From positions 434,001 to 498,000 of the forward strand of contig UPZG01000001.1 in the NCBI GenBank assembly GCA_900538705.1: DNA of 64,000 nucleotides, given 5' to 3'. Shown piece after piece: positions 32,498-42,519 of the stretch; the first letter of the stretch is position 1; each line of letters begins with the position of its first letter. The notes below the pieces were generated by a model. That model worked only from the letters and a program-made list of their open reading frames with translations, was not told where the DNA came from and did no database searches. Both the position numbers and the translations under genes were made by a program. The stretch comes from an uncultured Porphyromonadaceae bacterium. GTDB taxonomy: Bacteria; Bacteroidota; Bacteroidia; Bacteroidales; Barnesiellaceae_A.

Positions 32498-34135
32498 TTA
32501 TTTGAAAGTTACGGTTTCGGGTGCTACACCCTCAGCAAAGGTTATTTTTTCTTTTGCTATATCAGAGTGTTTGATAGTGATATTGTCGCATCCGCTTTGT
32601 ATCTGAGCCGAGGCCGAAGCAGGTGTCGTTGTCAGCCCGTCGATATTGATGTTGATCGCGTCAGAGAGGCGTATAACGTTACCTTTAAGAGGCTCTATGC
32701 AGCAATTTTTAATGTTTACACCATCGGCACGGTTGATGACAATACCCGATTTTGCACCGAGTATCGTTGTGTTCTCTATGTTGACATTGCTTATTTTCAT
32801 CTCGGGCAAGCCATTGAAGTACATGGCGCGTCCGGCACCGCGGCACACTACGTTGTTGATATGGATATTGCGGAAGATGGGAGTCTCTTCGGTTACAGGG
32901 GGAAGTTCACCGGCTGTGGCTTTGCCTTTCTTGCCGTAGAACAGGTCGAAGAGAAGTGGCTCTTCAGGTATATTTATCATGACTATGTTTTCGATATAGA
33001 TATTCTCTACCACGCCACCGCGTCCACGTGTGCTCTTAAAGCGCAGGCCTACGTCGGTACCTATAAAGCTACAATCGGCGATGTAGATATTGCGTGCACC
33101 GCCCGACATTTCGCTGCCTACGACAAAACCACCGTGTCCGTGCAGAACTGTATTGTTGCGGACAATTACATTCTCACAGGGAACGCCACGGCGACGACCG
33201 TCTTCGTCTTTACCCGATTTGATGCAAATGGCATCATCTCCGGCATCGAAAATGCTGTTTATGATAAGGGCATTGCGGCAAGATTCCATGTCGAGGGCAT
33301 CGCCGTTTTGTGCATACCATGGGTTGTTTACCTTTACGCCATCTATGGTGATGTGTGTGCATTGTAGCGGGTGGAGACACCAGGCAGGCGAGTTCTTGAA
33401 TGTTGCATTTTCAAGCAGTACCGTGTCGCAGTTTTGGAAGCTCAACAAGGTGGGGCGTAGCCAACGTTTTATACTTTCCCATCCCTCGTCGGTCGTAATA
33501 TTATCGGGAACGTTGAAGTCGTAGCAGGCATCGGCACCCTTCTTTGACTCTTCCGACGGGTACCATATGTCACCCTTTTCGTTGGTTACTTTGCTCTTTT
33601 TGAGTAAGTTCTTCCATTGTTTAGAGGTTACCTTGCTTTTTTTCACCGGGCGCCAGTCTTCGCCACATCCGTCGAATGTGCCGTAGCCGGTAATGGCTAT
33701 GTTATGTGCGTTGCGTGCGTATAGAGGCGACTGGCAGCGGCGAGTATCGAGCCCTTCAAACGAGGTCTCTACTATTTCGTATGCATCAAGGTCTGATGTG
33801 AATACAACCAGGGCGCCGTGTTCGGTATAGAGATTTACGTTGCTTTGCAAGCCTATAGGGCCACTTATCCATAGTCCGGCAGGGATAACTACAGTACCGC
33901 CACCATGGGCGTTAACATGAGAGATGGCATTGTTTATAGCTTCGGTACATATGGTCTTGCCATCGCTTACAGCTCCGAAGTCGCGGATATTTACTTTGTA
34001 ATCGGGGAATGAGGGGCGTGCCACGCGAGGCATATTAAAGGGAACTCCTTCGTAGATAGCATTGTCGACAGTTTGTGCTACTGTTGTCATGGTGCAGGCT
34101 ATAAGCACGCTCAGTAATGTGGTTTTTAATTTCAT
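32498..34135 (-). CDS. Exported glycoside hydrolase family 28 (polygalacturonase-type)
   Basis: A 545-residue right-handed beta-helix enzyme that cleaves alpha-galacturonate links of pectin. Signal peptide MKLKTTLLSVLIACTMTTVA; NIRDFGAVSDGKTICTEAIN opens the helix; catalytic acids in NGDALDMESC and FDAGDDAICIKSGKD, then HGHGGFVVGSEMSGG and FKSTRGRGGVVENI (substrate Arg/Lys) complete the GH28 signature. Start chosen at the signal peptide rather than 34189. TACCTTTG at 34237-34244 (reverse) is a possible -7 box, lying in a near palindrome TACCTTTACAAAGGTA. Confidence 0.93.
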   Translation of the reverse strand: MKLKTTLLSVLIACTMTTVAQTVDNAIYEGVPFNMPRVARPSFPDYKVNIRDFGAVSDGKTICTEAINNAISHVNAHGGGTVVIPAGLWISGPIGLQSNVNLYTEHGALVVFTSDLDAYEIVETSFEGLDTRRCQSPLYARNAHNIAITGYGTFDGCGEDWRPVKKSKVTSKQWKNLLKKSKVTNEKGDIWYPSEESKKGADACYDFNVPDNITTDEGWESIKRWLRPTLLSFQNCDTVLLENATFKNSPAWCLHPLQCTHITIDGVKVNNPWYAQNGDALDMESCRNALIINSIFDAGDDAICIKSGKDEDGRRRGVPCENVIVRNNTVLHGHGGFVVGSEMSGGARNIYIADCSFIGTDVGLRFKSTRGRGGVVENIYIENIVMINIPEEPLLFDLFYGKKGKATAGELPPVTEETPIFRNIHINNVVCRGAGRAMYFNGLPEMKISNVNIENTTILGAKSGIVINRADGVNIKNCCIEPLKGNVIRLSDAININIDGLTTTPASASAQIQSGCDNITIKHSDIAKEKITFAEGVAPETVTFK

Positions 34136-34310
34136 ATTGAGGTGTTTTTGGTATGTATTGGTTTGTATTTCTTTTTTAGGAGGAGGCAATGAATCTCACT
34201 ATAGTCGAGTCCGTTTAGCCACCTTTTCTACCTTTACAAAGGTAACTATTATGCCGTGTTGCATTGTAGTAGTTTTTGCCTTATTGTGTGTATTATTTCG
34301 TCTAACATAC

Positions 34311-34349
34311 GCAACCGCCGCCGTGCTTTACAGGCACGGCGGCGGTTGC
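34311..34349 (-). terminator. Terminator of the pyrG-yidC operon region
   Basis: A 16-bp perfect GC-rich stem GCAACCGCCGCCGTGC / GCACGGCGGCGGTTGC, 25 bp past the yidC stop; T-tract is poor. Confidence 0.75.
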
Positions 34350-34373
34350 ATGTGTTTTATATAGGGTATCTAT

Positions 34374-36296
34374 TTATTTGCGACGCTTGGCATTTTGGCG
34401 GCGTTGTTCGCGCAGAGCAGCTTCTTGTTTGCGTTGAGCCTCTTCGAGGCGTGCCATGAAACCGCTCTTTTTCCGAGGTTTTTTGGCATTGGCTTCCAGT
34501 TGTGCCAAAACTTTCTTCTCGTCAATCAGTTTGCGGAACAGATAGGTTTGTATGATGGTTATCAACAATGACAAGAAGTAGTAGTAGCTAAGTCCTGCCG
34601 CATAGTTGTTGAAGAATATCATAAACATGACAGGCATAAGGTACATCGTAAATTTCATGCCGGGCATCGACTCTTGTCCTGTTTGCGACATGGTCACCTT
34701 GGTATATATAATATTGGTGATGGTCATCAGCAAGCAGAATAGACTGATGTGGTTACCAAAGTAGGGCGTTACAAGAGGAATGTAAGTGTCCCATTCTACA
34801 ATAGCATCGTATGACGATAGGTCTTTTGCCCATAGGAATGACTCGCCGCGTAGCTCTATCGAAGAGGGGAAGAACGAGAACATGGCTACCAATATAGGCA
34901 TTTGCAATAACAGAGGCAAGCAACCACCCATAGGGTTGACTCCTGCTTTGCTGTATAGCTCCATGGTAGCATTTTGTTTCTTCATGGCATCGGCAGGGTC
35001 GGGGTATTTCTCGTTGATAGCTTTCAGTTGCGGTTGCAACACACGCATCTTCGCTTGCGACTGGTACGACTTGAAGGTAAACGGGAAGAGTATCAGCTTG
35101 ATGAAGATGGTAAGTAGCAAGATAATCAGTCCGTAGTTGCTGGTTACTTGGCCAAGGAGGTCAAATACATTGATGATTATCAATGTGTTAATCCAGCGGA
35201 ACAGCGGCCATCCCAGTGGTATCATACTGGCCAGGTCGAGCTTGTCGGCTTTGTCAGCACCTTTGTCGTAAGAGCGGAACAGCTTGTAGTCGTTCGGCCC
35301 CAGGAAAATGGAGAAACTGCCTACTGTCGTACTGGCGGGGTCGTAGTCTATAACCGTTTCGGTATGCATCTCTTTGAGATAGATGGGGTCGTCTTTCAAA
35401 ACTTCGGAGGTGAACGATGCTTCGTTGAAGTTGTTGTCGGCTATAAATACGGTCGAGAAGAATTGGTCTTTGTAGCCAATCCATTTCAGATTGGTAGTGG
35501 CACGCTTGTCGTCATTACTTGTTGTACTCAGGTTTTCTACATCGTCGCCAGTATATTTGTAATAGAGCGCGCTGTTGCGTTCCTCAAACATGCGACCTTT
35601 TTCCTGACGGCGCATCTTCATGTCCCAATACATGTCGAGAGTGACTGCATTGGCAGGAATGAGTTTTTCCATGCCGCTTTGTACAACCTCCATTTTCAGG
35701 CGATAGCTTCCTTCAGGAAGAGTGTAGCGAACGTTCCATGTAGCACCATCGGCAAGGGCAAGACTCAGGTCTACCGAGTTGTTGGCCTCCGAAATGGTGG
35801 GCGTATAATAGAGAGTGCGAGAGTCTATGACGCGAGCTCCGGTCTTGAAAAGAAAACCGTAGCTGTTGTCTGTTCCCTCGAAAAGCACTACGTTGGTTGA
35901 GTCGTAGTTGGTATAATCTTTGAGCATCGCGCGGCGTAAATATCCGCCGTGAGTAGAAATCTCAAGAGCCAGCACGTCGTTCTCTATCTTTATGATTTCT
36001 TCTTCGCCTTTGGCTGCAGGGGCAAATGGACCGAATTCCGCGAACAAGCGGGCTTGCTCTATCGAGTCGGTCTGCAAGCTGTCGCCGGCAATGGGAGTCA
36101 TGGCAGCCTTGGCAATAGAGTCTGATTGTTGTTGCCACAGTTGGGCTTCAAGGGCTTGTTGGGCTTCAACTGCCGCAATGGAGTCATTATATTGGCGTTG
36201 GGCGGCTATCTCTTCTTTAGAGGGTTGTGTAAACCATGAGAAAGCCAGTACCACGACTATCATCAATACAAATCCGATGATGGTGTTTTTATCCAT
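34374..36296 (-). CDS. yidC: Membrane protein insertase YidC
   Basis: A 640-residue inner-membrane insertase for Sec-dependent and independent proteins. N-terminal anchor (MDKNTIIGFVLMIVVVLAFSW), a large periplasmic domain (about 50-350) and the conserved five-helix core (LPLLLQMPILVAMFSFFPSS; Arg in FTFKSYQSQAKMRVLQPQ). The C-terminus is basic (RRQNAKRRK). Lies 25 bp behind pyrG, a conserved Bacteroidales pairing. Confidence 0.97.
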   Translation of the reverse strand: MDKNTIIGFVLMIVVVLAFSWFTQPSKEEIAAQRQYNDSIAAVEAQQALEAQLWQQQSDSIAKAAMTPIAGDSLQTDSIEQARLFAEFGPFAPAAKGEEEIIKIENDVLALEISTHGGYLRRAMLKDYTNYDSTNVVLFEGTDNSYGFLFKTGARVIDSRTLYYTPTISEANNSVDLSLALADGATWNVRYTLPEGSYRLKMEVVQSGMEKLIPANAVTLDMYWDMKMRRQEKGRMFEERNSALYYKYTGDDVENLSTTSNDDKRATTNLKWIGYKDQFFSTVFIADNNFNEASFTSEVLKDDPIYLKEMHTETVIDYDPASTTVGSFSIFLGPNDYKLFRSYDKGADKADKLDLASMIPLGWPLFRWINTLIIINVFDLLGQVTSNYGLIILLLTIFIKLILFPFTFKSYQSQAKMRVLQPQLKAINEKYPDPADAMKKQNATMELYSKAGVNPMGGCLPLLLQMPILVAMFSFFPSSIELRGESFLWAKDLSSYDAIVEWDTYIPLVTPYFGNHISLFCLLMTITNIIYTKVTMSQTGQESMPGMKFTMYLMPVMFMIFFNNYAAGLSYYYFLSLLITIIQTYLFRKLIDEKKVLAQLEANAKKPRKKSGFMARLEEAQRKQEAALREQRRQNAKRRK

Positions 36297-36321
36297 ATTA
36301 GTGGTGTTGTGTTATCTGTTT

Positions 36322-37920
36322 TTATTTGTTTATGGCAGCACGGATAAAGTCGACAAACAGCGGGTTGGGTCGCAATACGGTACTATTGTATTCGGGGTGA
36401 TATTGTGTACCTACGTACCAACGGAGAGAGGGTATCTCTATTACTTCTACCAAGTGTGTGTCGGGGTTCTCTCCTACGCATATCATGCCGGCTTTCTCAA
36501 AGGCTTCGCGGTAGTCGCTGTTGAACTCGAAGCGGTGACGATGGCGCTCGCGTATATGGGTCTTTCCGTATGCTTTGGCAGGAGTAGAGCCTTCCTTCAA
36601 GATGCAATCGTAAGCACCCAGACGCATGGTTCCACCCATGTTGGAGATGCTCTTCTGGCTCTCCATGAGGTCTATTACATTATATTTGGCTTTTACGTCC
36701 ATCTCGGTAGAGTTGGCGTCTTCGTAGCCCAATACGTTGCGGGCAAACTCTATAACCATACATTGCATACCCAAGCAGATACCAAAGGTGGGTATGTCGT
36801 GCTCACGGGCATATTTTAGTGCTACGAACTTGCCTTCTATGCCACGTTGCCCGAAGCCAGGAGCTACAACGATACCGTCGAGGTCTTTTAGCATCTCGGC
36901 TACATTGCTGTCGTTGAGCTTTTCTGAATGGATATAATGCAGGTCGAGCCTGCGGTCGTTATAGGTAGCAGCTTGCAGCAGCGATTCGTTTATCGATTTG
37001 TATGCATCGGGTAACTCTACATATTTTCCTACCAACCCTATGTGTACTGTTTCTGTGGCATTTTTCATGCGATGTAAGAAATTGTTCCATTGAGTCAGGT
37101 CGGGCTCGCCGTCCGATGGTAAACCTACTTTTTCAAGTACAATTTGGTCGAGACGTTGTTTGTGCATTGTCAAGGGCACTTCATATATTGAAGGTACGTC
37201 TATCGATTGTATTACGGCTGTTGGGTCTACGTTGCAGAAAAGGGCAACCTTGCGACACATCGATGGCGATATTTCATGCTCGGTACGCAATACAAGAATA
37301 TCAGGCTGGATACCTACTTCTTGCAGTTTTTTTACAGAGTGTTGTGTGGGTTTTGTCTTCAATTCCTTTGCGGCGGCAATAAAGGGCACATAAGTGAGAT
37401 GTATGCATACGCAACGTTTACCCAATTCCCAGCGCAATTGCCGTACGCTCTCGAGGAAGGGGAGCGACTCAATATCGCCTACAGTACCACCAATCTCGGT
37501 GATGACAAAATCGTATTCGTTTTTGTTGCCCAGCAAGAGCATGTTGCGTTTTATCTCATCGGTGATGTGAGGGATAATTTGCACTGTTTTGCCCAAGTAG
37601 TCGCCGCGACGTTCCTTGTCGATGACATTCTGATATATGCGGCCTGTTGTAATGTTGTTGGCGCGCGTTGTCTCGGTATTGGTGAAACGCTCGTAGTGCC
37701 CCAAGTCGAGGTCTGCTTCGTGCCCGTCTACAGTGACGTAGCATTCGCCATGTTCATAGGGATTGAGAGTTCCTGGGTCGATATTGATGTAGGGGTCATA
37801 CTTTTGTATGGTTACCTTGTATCCTCTCGATAGCAAAAGCCGCGCCAGTGACGCTGAAATAATACCTTTTCCCAAGGAAGACACGACTCCTCCGGTAACA
37901 AAAATGTATTTGGTTTCCAC
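36322..37920 (-). CDS. pyrG: CTP synthase
   Basis: A 532-residue enzyme making CTP from UTP, ATP and glutamine. N-terminal synthetase domain with YIFVTGGVVSSLGKGI (P-loop) and DPYINIDPGTLNPYEHGE; C-terminal class I amidotransferase with nucleophile Cys in FGICLGMQCMV and the His/Glu pair in GTQYHPEYNS. -7 box TATTTTTG at 37966-37973 (reverse). Confidence 0.98.
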   Translation of the reverse strand: METKYIFVTGGVVSSLGKGIISASLARLLLSRGYKVTIQKYDPYINIDPGTLNPYEHGECYVTVDGHEADLDLGHYERFTNTETTRANNITTGRIYQNVIDKERRGDYLGKTVQIIPHITDEIKRNMLLLGNKNEYDFVITEIGGTVGDIESLPFLESVRQLRWELGKRCVCIHLTYVPFIAAAKELKTKPTQHSVKKLQEVGIQPDILVLRTEHEISPSMCRKVALFCNVDPTAVIQSIDVPSIYEVPLTMHKQRLDQIVLEKVGLPSDGEPDLTQWNNFLHRMKNATETVHIGLVGKYVELPDAYKSINESLLQAATYNDRRLDLHYIHSEKLNDSNVAEMLKDLDGIVVAPGFGQRGIEGKFVALKYAREHDIPTFGICLGMQCMVIEFARNVLGYEDANSTEMDVKAKYNVIDLMESQKSISNMGGTMRLGAYDCILKEGSTPAKAYGKTHIRERHRHRFEFNSDYREAFEKAGMICVGENPDTHLVEVIEIPSLRWYVGTQYHPEYNSTVLRPNPLFVDFIRAAINK

Positions 37921-37973
37921 GATAAAAAAATTTATACCGTTATGTTATGTATGAAAATTCGGCGGCAAAAATA

Positions 37974-38215
37974 CTAAAAATAATCGATAATGGCTTGCCT
38001 GCAGCATACAATAAATTATAAAGGTATTTACTATTTTGCAGATATGTGTGGTATGTATAGTGTAACTGTAAATTTCTATTTTGCAGCGATATGCCCGATA
38101 CTGCTATGTCGGATGCAAAAGTGTTACAGGTTGGGGTAGATGAAGTGAGAAAAGAGATGCGAAAGTGTATTTTATCTTGCAGATAGGTTCTATTCGGTAA
38201 AAAGCAGAAGTAAAC
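37974..38215. other. Intergenic between divergent pyrG and DUF3078 gene
   Basis: No gene seen; promoters lie at its two edges. Confidence 0.4.
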
Positions 38216-38247
38216 TTTGTTTTTTGCTCGGGCTTGCACTATCTTTG
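38216..38247 (+). promoter_or_regulatory. Promoter of the DUF3078 gene
   Basis: TTTG (38216-38219), a 20-bp spacer, TATCTTTG (38240-38247), 21 bp before ATG 38269. Confidence 0.75.
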
Positions 38248-38268
38248 CGCTAAAGAATAATTTTGTTG

Positions 38269-39618
38269 ATGATGAAACAAAACATTTTATTCCTTGCAGG
38301 ACTTTTGCTATTGGCTTTGCCTGCAACGGCAGCAGTAGGTAATGTGGCTAAGTCGTATACCGAGCCAAATGATACGGCAGTAACTCTTTCTTCTACCGAT
38401 ACAGTAGCTCCTACCGCCGATTTTATCTTAAATATCTCGGAGTTATTGAGCGATACGATGCCGGAGTACACTGTCAATCCGTTGTTCTTGCCTTTGGTTT
38501 TTGAAAAGCAGGAGGTGACTCCTTATGAGAAACTGGAGGTAGAACAATGGAATAACCATAGGCTTACGTATGACGTTGATACCTTGTTGCCCAGGAATGA
38601 CAAGTGGCTGTCGCTGGCAACACGCGAAGCAGGTCGTGTAGAAGCAGCGCGCAATTATGTCATAGTGAATTGCCCTTATTTAGTGAAATATAATCTCGAC
38701 AATCTGCCCGAGATACCTAAACAATATATGATTGTAAATGACCCCACGAAGCAAACCATAACTATCGTGGAGCGTCCCATAACTCCTGTTACCGAGTTAC
38801 AGGCTAAGCCTGTGAAGATAAAACGCTGGTTGTTTAACTTCAACAGTGCCATACAGTTCTCTATGGTATATATATCGGACAACTGGTATCAGGGTGGACA
38901 AAGTAGCTTGAGCCTGTTGAGTGACCAGTTGCTCTCGCTCAAATACAATGACCCTTCGGGTAAGGTGCTGTTTGAAAATGCTTTGCAATGGAAGGTCAAC
39001 CTTACTACTTCTGAGGAAGATACCGTGCATAAGGTGCGAGTGGGAGAGGATGTGCTTCAGCTTAACTCAAAGTTCGGTTATAAGGCATTCAGCAACTGGT
39101 ACTACTCGGCGTCATTACAATTCAAGACGCAGGTTCTTACCAACTATGCATCCAACTCTAACGATATACAGGCCGAGTTCCTCTCTCCGAGTGAATTGAA
39201 CGTGGGTCTTGGTTTGTCTTATCAACATAGCTACGAGAAACCGGTGAAGCTGTCGCATACGCTTACACTTTCGCCTCTGTCGTATAACTTGAAGTTTTTG
39301 GCTCTTCATCACATGGACCCTACACGGTTTGGTATAGAGACCGGGTGGGCCAAGAACGAAATAGGTTCGTCGCTCGACTATACTATTACGTGGAACTTGC
39401 GGTATAACATACAGTGGAGCAGTCACCTTTTTGCATTTACCAACTATAATACGTCGTTGGTGGAATGGACCAATACCTTCGATTTTGCCTTTTCGACCTA
39501 TTTTTCGGCTCGTGTTTACGTAGATGTTAGATACGACGACAGCGTTGCTCCTGACCCCCGTTTGGGCTATTTCCAGATAAAGAACTTGTTGAGCTTGGGT
39601 TTCTCGTATAAGATATGA
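38269..39618 (+). CDS. DUF3078 outer-membrane-like protein
   Basis: About 449 residues with a signal peptide (MKQNILFLAGLLLLALPATA). The C-terminal two thirds are amphipathic beta strands with the DUF3078 pattern NSAIQFSMVYISDNWYQGGQ, SSLSLLSDQLLSLKYND and a terminal LLSLGFSYKI ending in a hydrophobic residue, as in outer-membrane barrels. Function unknown. ATG 38269 or 38272 could be the start; the TTG codons before are less likely. Its stop overlaps the next start by 4 nt. Confidence 0.85.
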   Translation: MMKQNILFLAGLLLLALPATAAVGNVAKSYTEPNDTAVTLSSTDTVAPTADFILNISELLSDTMPEYTVNPLFLPLVFEKQEVTPYEKLEVEQWNNHRLTYDVDTLLPRNDKWLSLATREAGRVEAARNYVIVNCPYLVKYNLDNLPEIPKQYMIVNDPTKQTITIVERPITPVTELQAKPVKIKRWLFNFNSAIQFSMVYISDNWYQGGQSSLSLLSDQLLSLKYNDPSGKVLFENALQWKVNLTTSEEDTVHKVRVGEDVLQLNSKFGYKAFSNWYYSASLQFKTQVLTNYASNSNDIQAEFLSPSELNVGLGLSYQHSYEKPVKLSHTLTLSPLSYNLKFLALHHMDPTRFGIETGWAKNEIGSSLDYTITWNLRYNIQWSSHLFAFTNYNTSLVEWTNTFDFAFSTYFSARVYVDVRYDDSVAPDPRLGYFQIKNLLSLGFSYKI

Positions 39619-40220
39619 CGACGTTTCGCGTCAGAAAATGGAGCTTATGGGGAGGCTTGTTAGTATTGCTTCCTTTGATTGCGGCATGTCACATGGTGCA
39701 TCCTTTTTCTGTGTCATCGACGAAGCATTCATTACCTACAGATGAACCTCAAAATCAGTTTGACAGAAACGAGTTTGTACATTATCTCGACTCGGCCGCT
39801 ATCGACGATTGGGAGGGTATATGGCTTCTGATGGGGAGCAGCATGTACTGTTACTTGGCTATAGAGCGCATCAATAACTTCAATTATGAGGCGCGTTACA
39901 CACATCGTATCATGTTATGGTTCGATATTAATGTAGCCGACTTGTACACATATCCGTCGGGATTGATAGTAGGTTATCTCGAACAAGATATTTTGTCAGA
40001 AGTACGTCATGTGTTGTTATACGATATATCGGTATGGAATCATTGGTTTTATTGGGATCTTCCGGTAATAACTACAAAGGCGTATATGTCTGATGACCAT
40101 TCTACTATATTGCTTGACAAGATGCCTCGCCGTTGGAAAAGATCGGGCAAATGTGGTTTGAAGCGCATTTACCCTATACGTTCCCATGAAGAGATGCGAC
40201 ACAAGGTGCGTTATTTGTAG
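39615..40220 (+). CDS. Lipoprotein of unknown function
   Basis: A 201-residue protein with a lipoprotein signal (WGGLLVLLPLIAAC, Cys at about 25). The mature part is rich in Trp, Tyr and His (DDWEGIWLLMGSSMYCYLAI; WNHWFYWDLPVITTK) and ends basic. ATGA overlap with the DUF3078 gene means coupled translation and probably a shared envelope role. I recognise no family. Confidence 0.7.
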   Translation: MTTFRVRKWSLWGGLLVLLPLIAACHMVHPFSVSSTKHSLPTDEPQNQFDRNEFVHYLDSAAIDDWEGIWLLMGSSMYCYLAIERINNFNYEARYTHRIMLWFDINVADLYTYPSGLIVGYLEQDILSEVRHVLLYDISVWNHWFYWDLPVITTKAYMSDDHSTILLDKMPRRWKRSGKCGLKRIYPIRSHEEMRHKVRYL

Positions 40221-40250
40221 CAATGGCAAAGCACCGATGTACGTTCTTGC

Positions 40251-40694
40251 TTATAATTTTACAAAATAATAGTGGTAGCCATTATAGGCGAGGCGCATGT
40301 TGTGTTTGTTGAGTTCCTCCACGACAAATACCGGTGATATATTATCGATGTGTAGCCATGCCAGGTCTTGCAGCATCAGTTGCTGTTCTTCTTCGGTGAT
40401 GGCATCTGTACCGTTGTGGTTCAGAAAGTTGCATTGCATGAGGTCGTCAGTACGGGTGTAAAGGCCGGTAAATAGTGTGTAATCGTAAGATATATAGTTG
40501 ACTCGTCGTATTTGGAATACGTCGGCCTGGAAGGCCATGAATATAGTATCACACCTATCTATGGTAGTGTCGTTCGTGATTTCTTCCAACCTCCATATGC
40601 CGAATAGATCGCCTATGTAGCCTTCGTTTTGTGTGCAGGCTGTTAATAATGAAAGCAGGATAATTAAGATGGCAAAAACAGTCGTTTTTTTCAT
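40251..40694 (-). CDS. Small lipoprotein, lipocalin-like
   Basis: A 147-residue protein with a lipobox (IILLSLLTAC, Cys about 20) and GDLFGIWRLEEI near the start of the mature domain, as in lipocalin-like Bacteroidales lipoproteins. It follows the Wzi-like barrel gene by 7 bp in the same direction. Function unknown. Confidence 0.7.
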   Translation of the reverse strand: MKKTTVFAILIILLSLLTACTQNEGYIGDLFGIWRLEEITNDTTIDRCDTIFMAFQADVFQIRRVNYISYDYTLFTGLYTRTDDLMQCNFLNHNGTDAITEEEQQLMLQDLAWLHIDNISPVFVVEELNKHNMRLAYNGYHYYFVKL

Positions 40695-40701
40695 GTGCGT
40701 T

Positions 40702-42261
40702 CTATTTATTAGAGGTGTTGTTTTTCTTGAATCGGAAGAGTGAGCCGCTTTTCACGATGCTAATGCTTACACCTACGTTATCGCCTGTCATATTGCCGGC
40801 ATCTACGGCTATGGCTCCACAAAAACTCCAATTCTTTAGCTTTTTAGGCGTATAACTACACTCTATCAGCATGGCACCCTGGTGGTAGGTCGAGCGTGCG
40901 GGAATGAAAGGTGTTCCCAATGAGGTGCGATATGAAGCCATCAGCCGGTATTGCCATTCGTCGTCGAAGAAGCCTCCTATGGCAAGATGTAAGCCACGCA
41001 CCCTTGTGTATAAGAAGCGTAGATAGCCATTGGTGTTATACATGATAGAGGGCGACATGGGGGTTCCCAAGCCAAATCCGTAGTGCTGCCATCCGTTGAA
41101 AAAGAAGTTGTTGTAGTAGTCGTCGCCTCCCGATACACGTGAAGTAACAGGAGTACCCGGGCGATCATTGGGTTCCCATGGTATGGCGCCACTCTGGTTC
41201 ATAAGGTCGAGGTATTCTATAACGGCATCGGTAATGATGTGCTTACCTCCCTTATGGTATGACAATCCCCACAGACCATCCGATCCGTTAAGTTTACCCA
41301 TACCCGACCCGTCTTCATAAAGCCATTGCGTATAGAGTTTCAGACGTGAGTGGTCGTGAAAATTGTATTGTAGTGCCATGTCTATCGAACCTACATGGTT
41401 GCCATAAACGTATAATTGGTCGCCCATAGAGGTCGACTCATCACCTGCTCCCGGAAGGAATGCTTGTAAAAAAGCTTTGAAGTTGGCTGGCGAATGCTCT
41501 ATACTCGCAATTTTCCCGTCACGGTATGTAGTTTTCGTTCCGCCGAATTGTACGCCGTCCTCTATGCCTATGGTGAATACAAAGGGTTGATGAGGGTTGG
41601 TCCTGAAAAATACCGATTTATAATGATAGTATACTCCCGTGGTGAGGAATGAACTGTAATAATAGTAGTGGTTACGCAGGTAATTGCTGTCGAGAAACTT
41701 TCCGTAGGCTATATTGCCCTTTATTTGCAGCCATCCTTTGGTAAACGGAATATCGACAAAACGATGGAAGCCGGCCTCTATCTGGGGAATAGGACGGCTG
41801 TTGCCAGAGAGAACAAGTCCTCCTGAACTGTATTGGCGGTCTGTTATAGGACTTTCGTTGTCGCGTTCTTTGATGCCCACCGAGAGAAATACGGCACGAT
41901 ATTTTACATCGGCATAAAGTTGTTGTATAACAAAATAGTCGGGATGGACATATCGTGTAGTCCATTGCCCGTTTTGGAATTGTCGTACCGGCGACGCTGT
42001 TTCATAATTCCCTATGAGATCTATGCCGGCGGCGTAGGAGAACCGACGGGTAGAATCCATCCGAATAAAAGCTCCTGCACGGGCGTATGCACCAGATCCG
42101 TTGGCAACTACGCCATAGCGGTTGGCCGTCATATAGTATGGGGCGAAAATTCCCGAAGAACCGTGTGCCGATACCTCGGCGCGGTAGTCGACACCCTTTT
42201 GCGGCACGGCCTTGATGACTGTCGCAAGGAGCAAAAGGGCAGGAATGATAACTCTTTTCAT
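40702..42261 (-). CDS. Capsule assembly Wzi family outer-membrane protein
   Basis: A 519-residue predicted barrel with a signal peptide (MKRVIIPALLLLATVIKA). It shows the Wzi/capsule-assembly pattern: GIFAPYYMTANRYGVVANGS, then repeated Tyr/Trp-rich strands (QLYADVKYRAVFLSVGIKER; LRFLYTRVRGLHLAIGGFFD) and a C-terminal strand ending in aromatic/hydrophobic residues. Wzi in E. coli anchors capsule to the outer surface; the family role in this phylum is inferred. Confidence 0.85.
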   Translation of the reverse strand: MKRVIIPALLLLATVIKAVPQKGVDYRAEVSAHGSSGIFAPYYMTANRYGVVANGSGAYARAGAFIRMDSTRRFSYAAGIDLIGNYETASPVRQFQNGQWTTRYVHPDYFVIQQLYADVKYRAVFLSVGIKERDNESPITDRQYSSGGLVLSGNSRPIPQIEAGFHRFVDIPFTKGWLQIKGNIAYGKFLDSNYLRNHYYYYSSFLTTGVYYHYKSVFFRTNPHQPFVFTIGIEDGVQFGGTKTTYRDGKIASIEHSPANFKAFLQAFLPGAGDESTSMGDQLYVYGNHVGSIDMALQYNFHDHSRLKLYTQWLYEDGSGMGKLNGSDGLWGLSYHKGGKHIITDAVIEYLDLMNQSGAIPWEPNDRPGTPVTSRVSGGDDYYNNFFFNGWQHYGFGLGTPMSPSIMYNTNGYLRFLYTRVRGLHLAIGGFFDDEWQYRLMASYRTSLGTPFIPARSTYHQGAMLIECSYTPKKLKNWSFCGAIAVDAGNMTGDNVGVSISIVKSGSLFRFKKNNTSNK

Positions 42262-42465
42262 AAATGTGGTATCTACCGGTGCAATGTTCGATGCACGGTA
42301 GCGGACAAAGATAGTATATTTAGCCTAATTACGCCTACTTGGAATACACCTTTTGATTGTATATCACACGAGACACGTCGATATCTGAATAGGATGATTT
42401 TGTTATTATATTCTTTCTACAGCTTGCGTGGCGTGGATATTGTATCAGTTGTCTGGAAACAAAGA

Positions 42466-42498
42466 GGCAGCCCTAAAATGTCTCTTTTTAGGGCTGCC
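42466..42498 (-). terminator. Terminator of the frameshifted gene
   Basis: GGCAGCCCTAAAA / TTTTAGGGCTGCC perfect 13-bp stem, 21 bp past the stop. Confidence 0.85.
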
Positions 42499-42519
42499 AA
42501 TGTTATTGATTAGTATGTA

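Noticed and set aside
32483..33367. A 294-codon open frame opposite the GH28 gene
   Set aside because: Antisense shadow; composition mirrors the beta-helix repeats of the real gene.
35148..35900. A 250-codon open frame opposite yidC
   Set aside because: Antisense shadow of a core gene; no start signal or recognisable domain.
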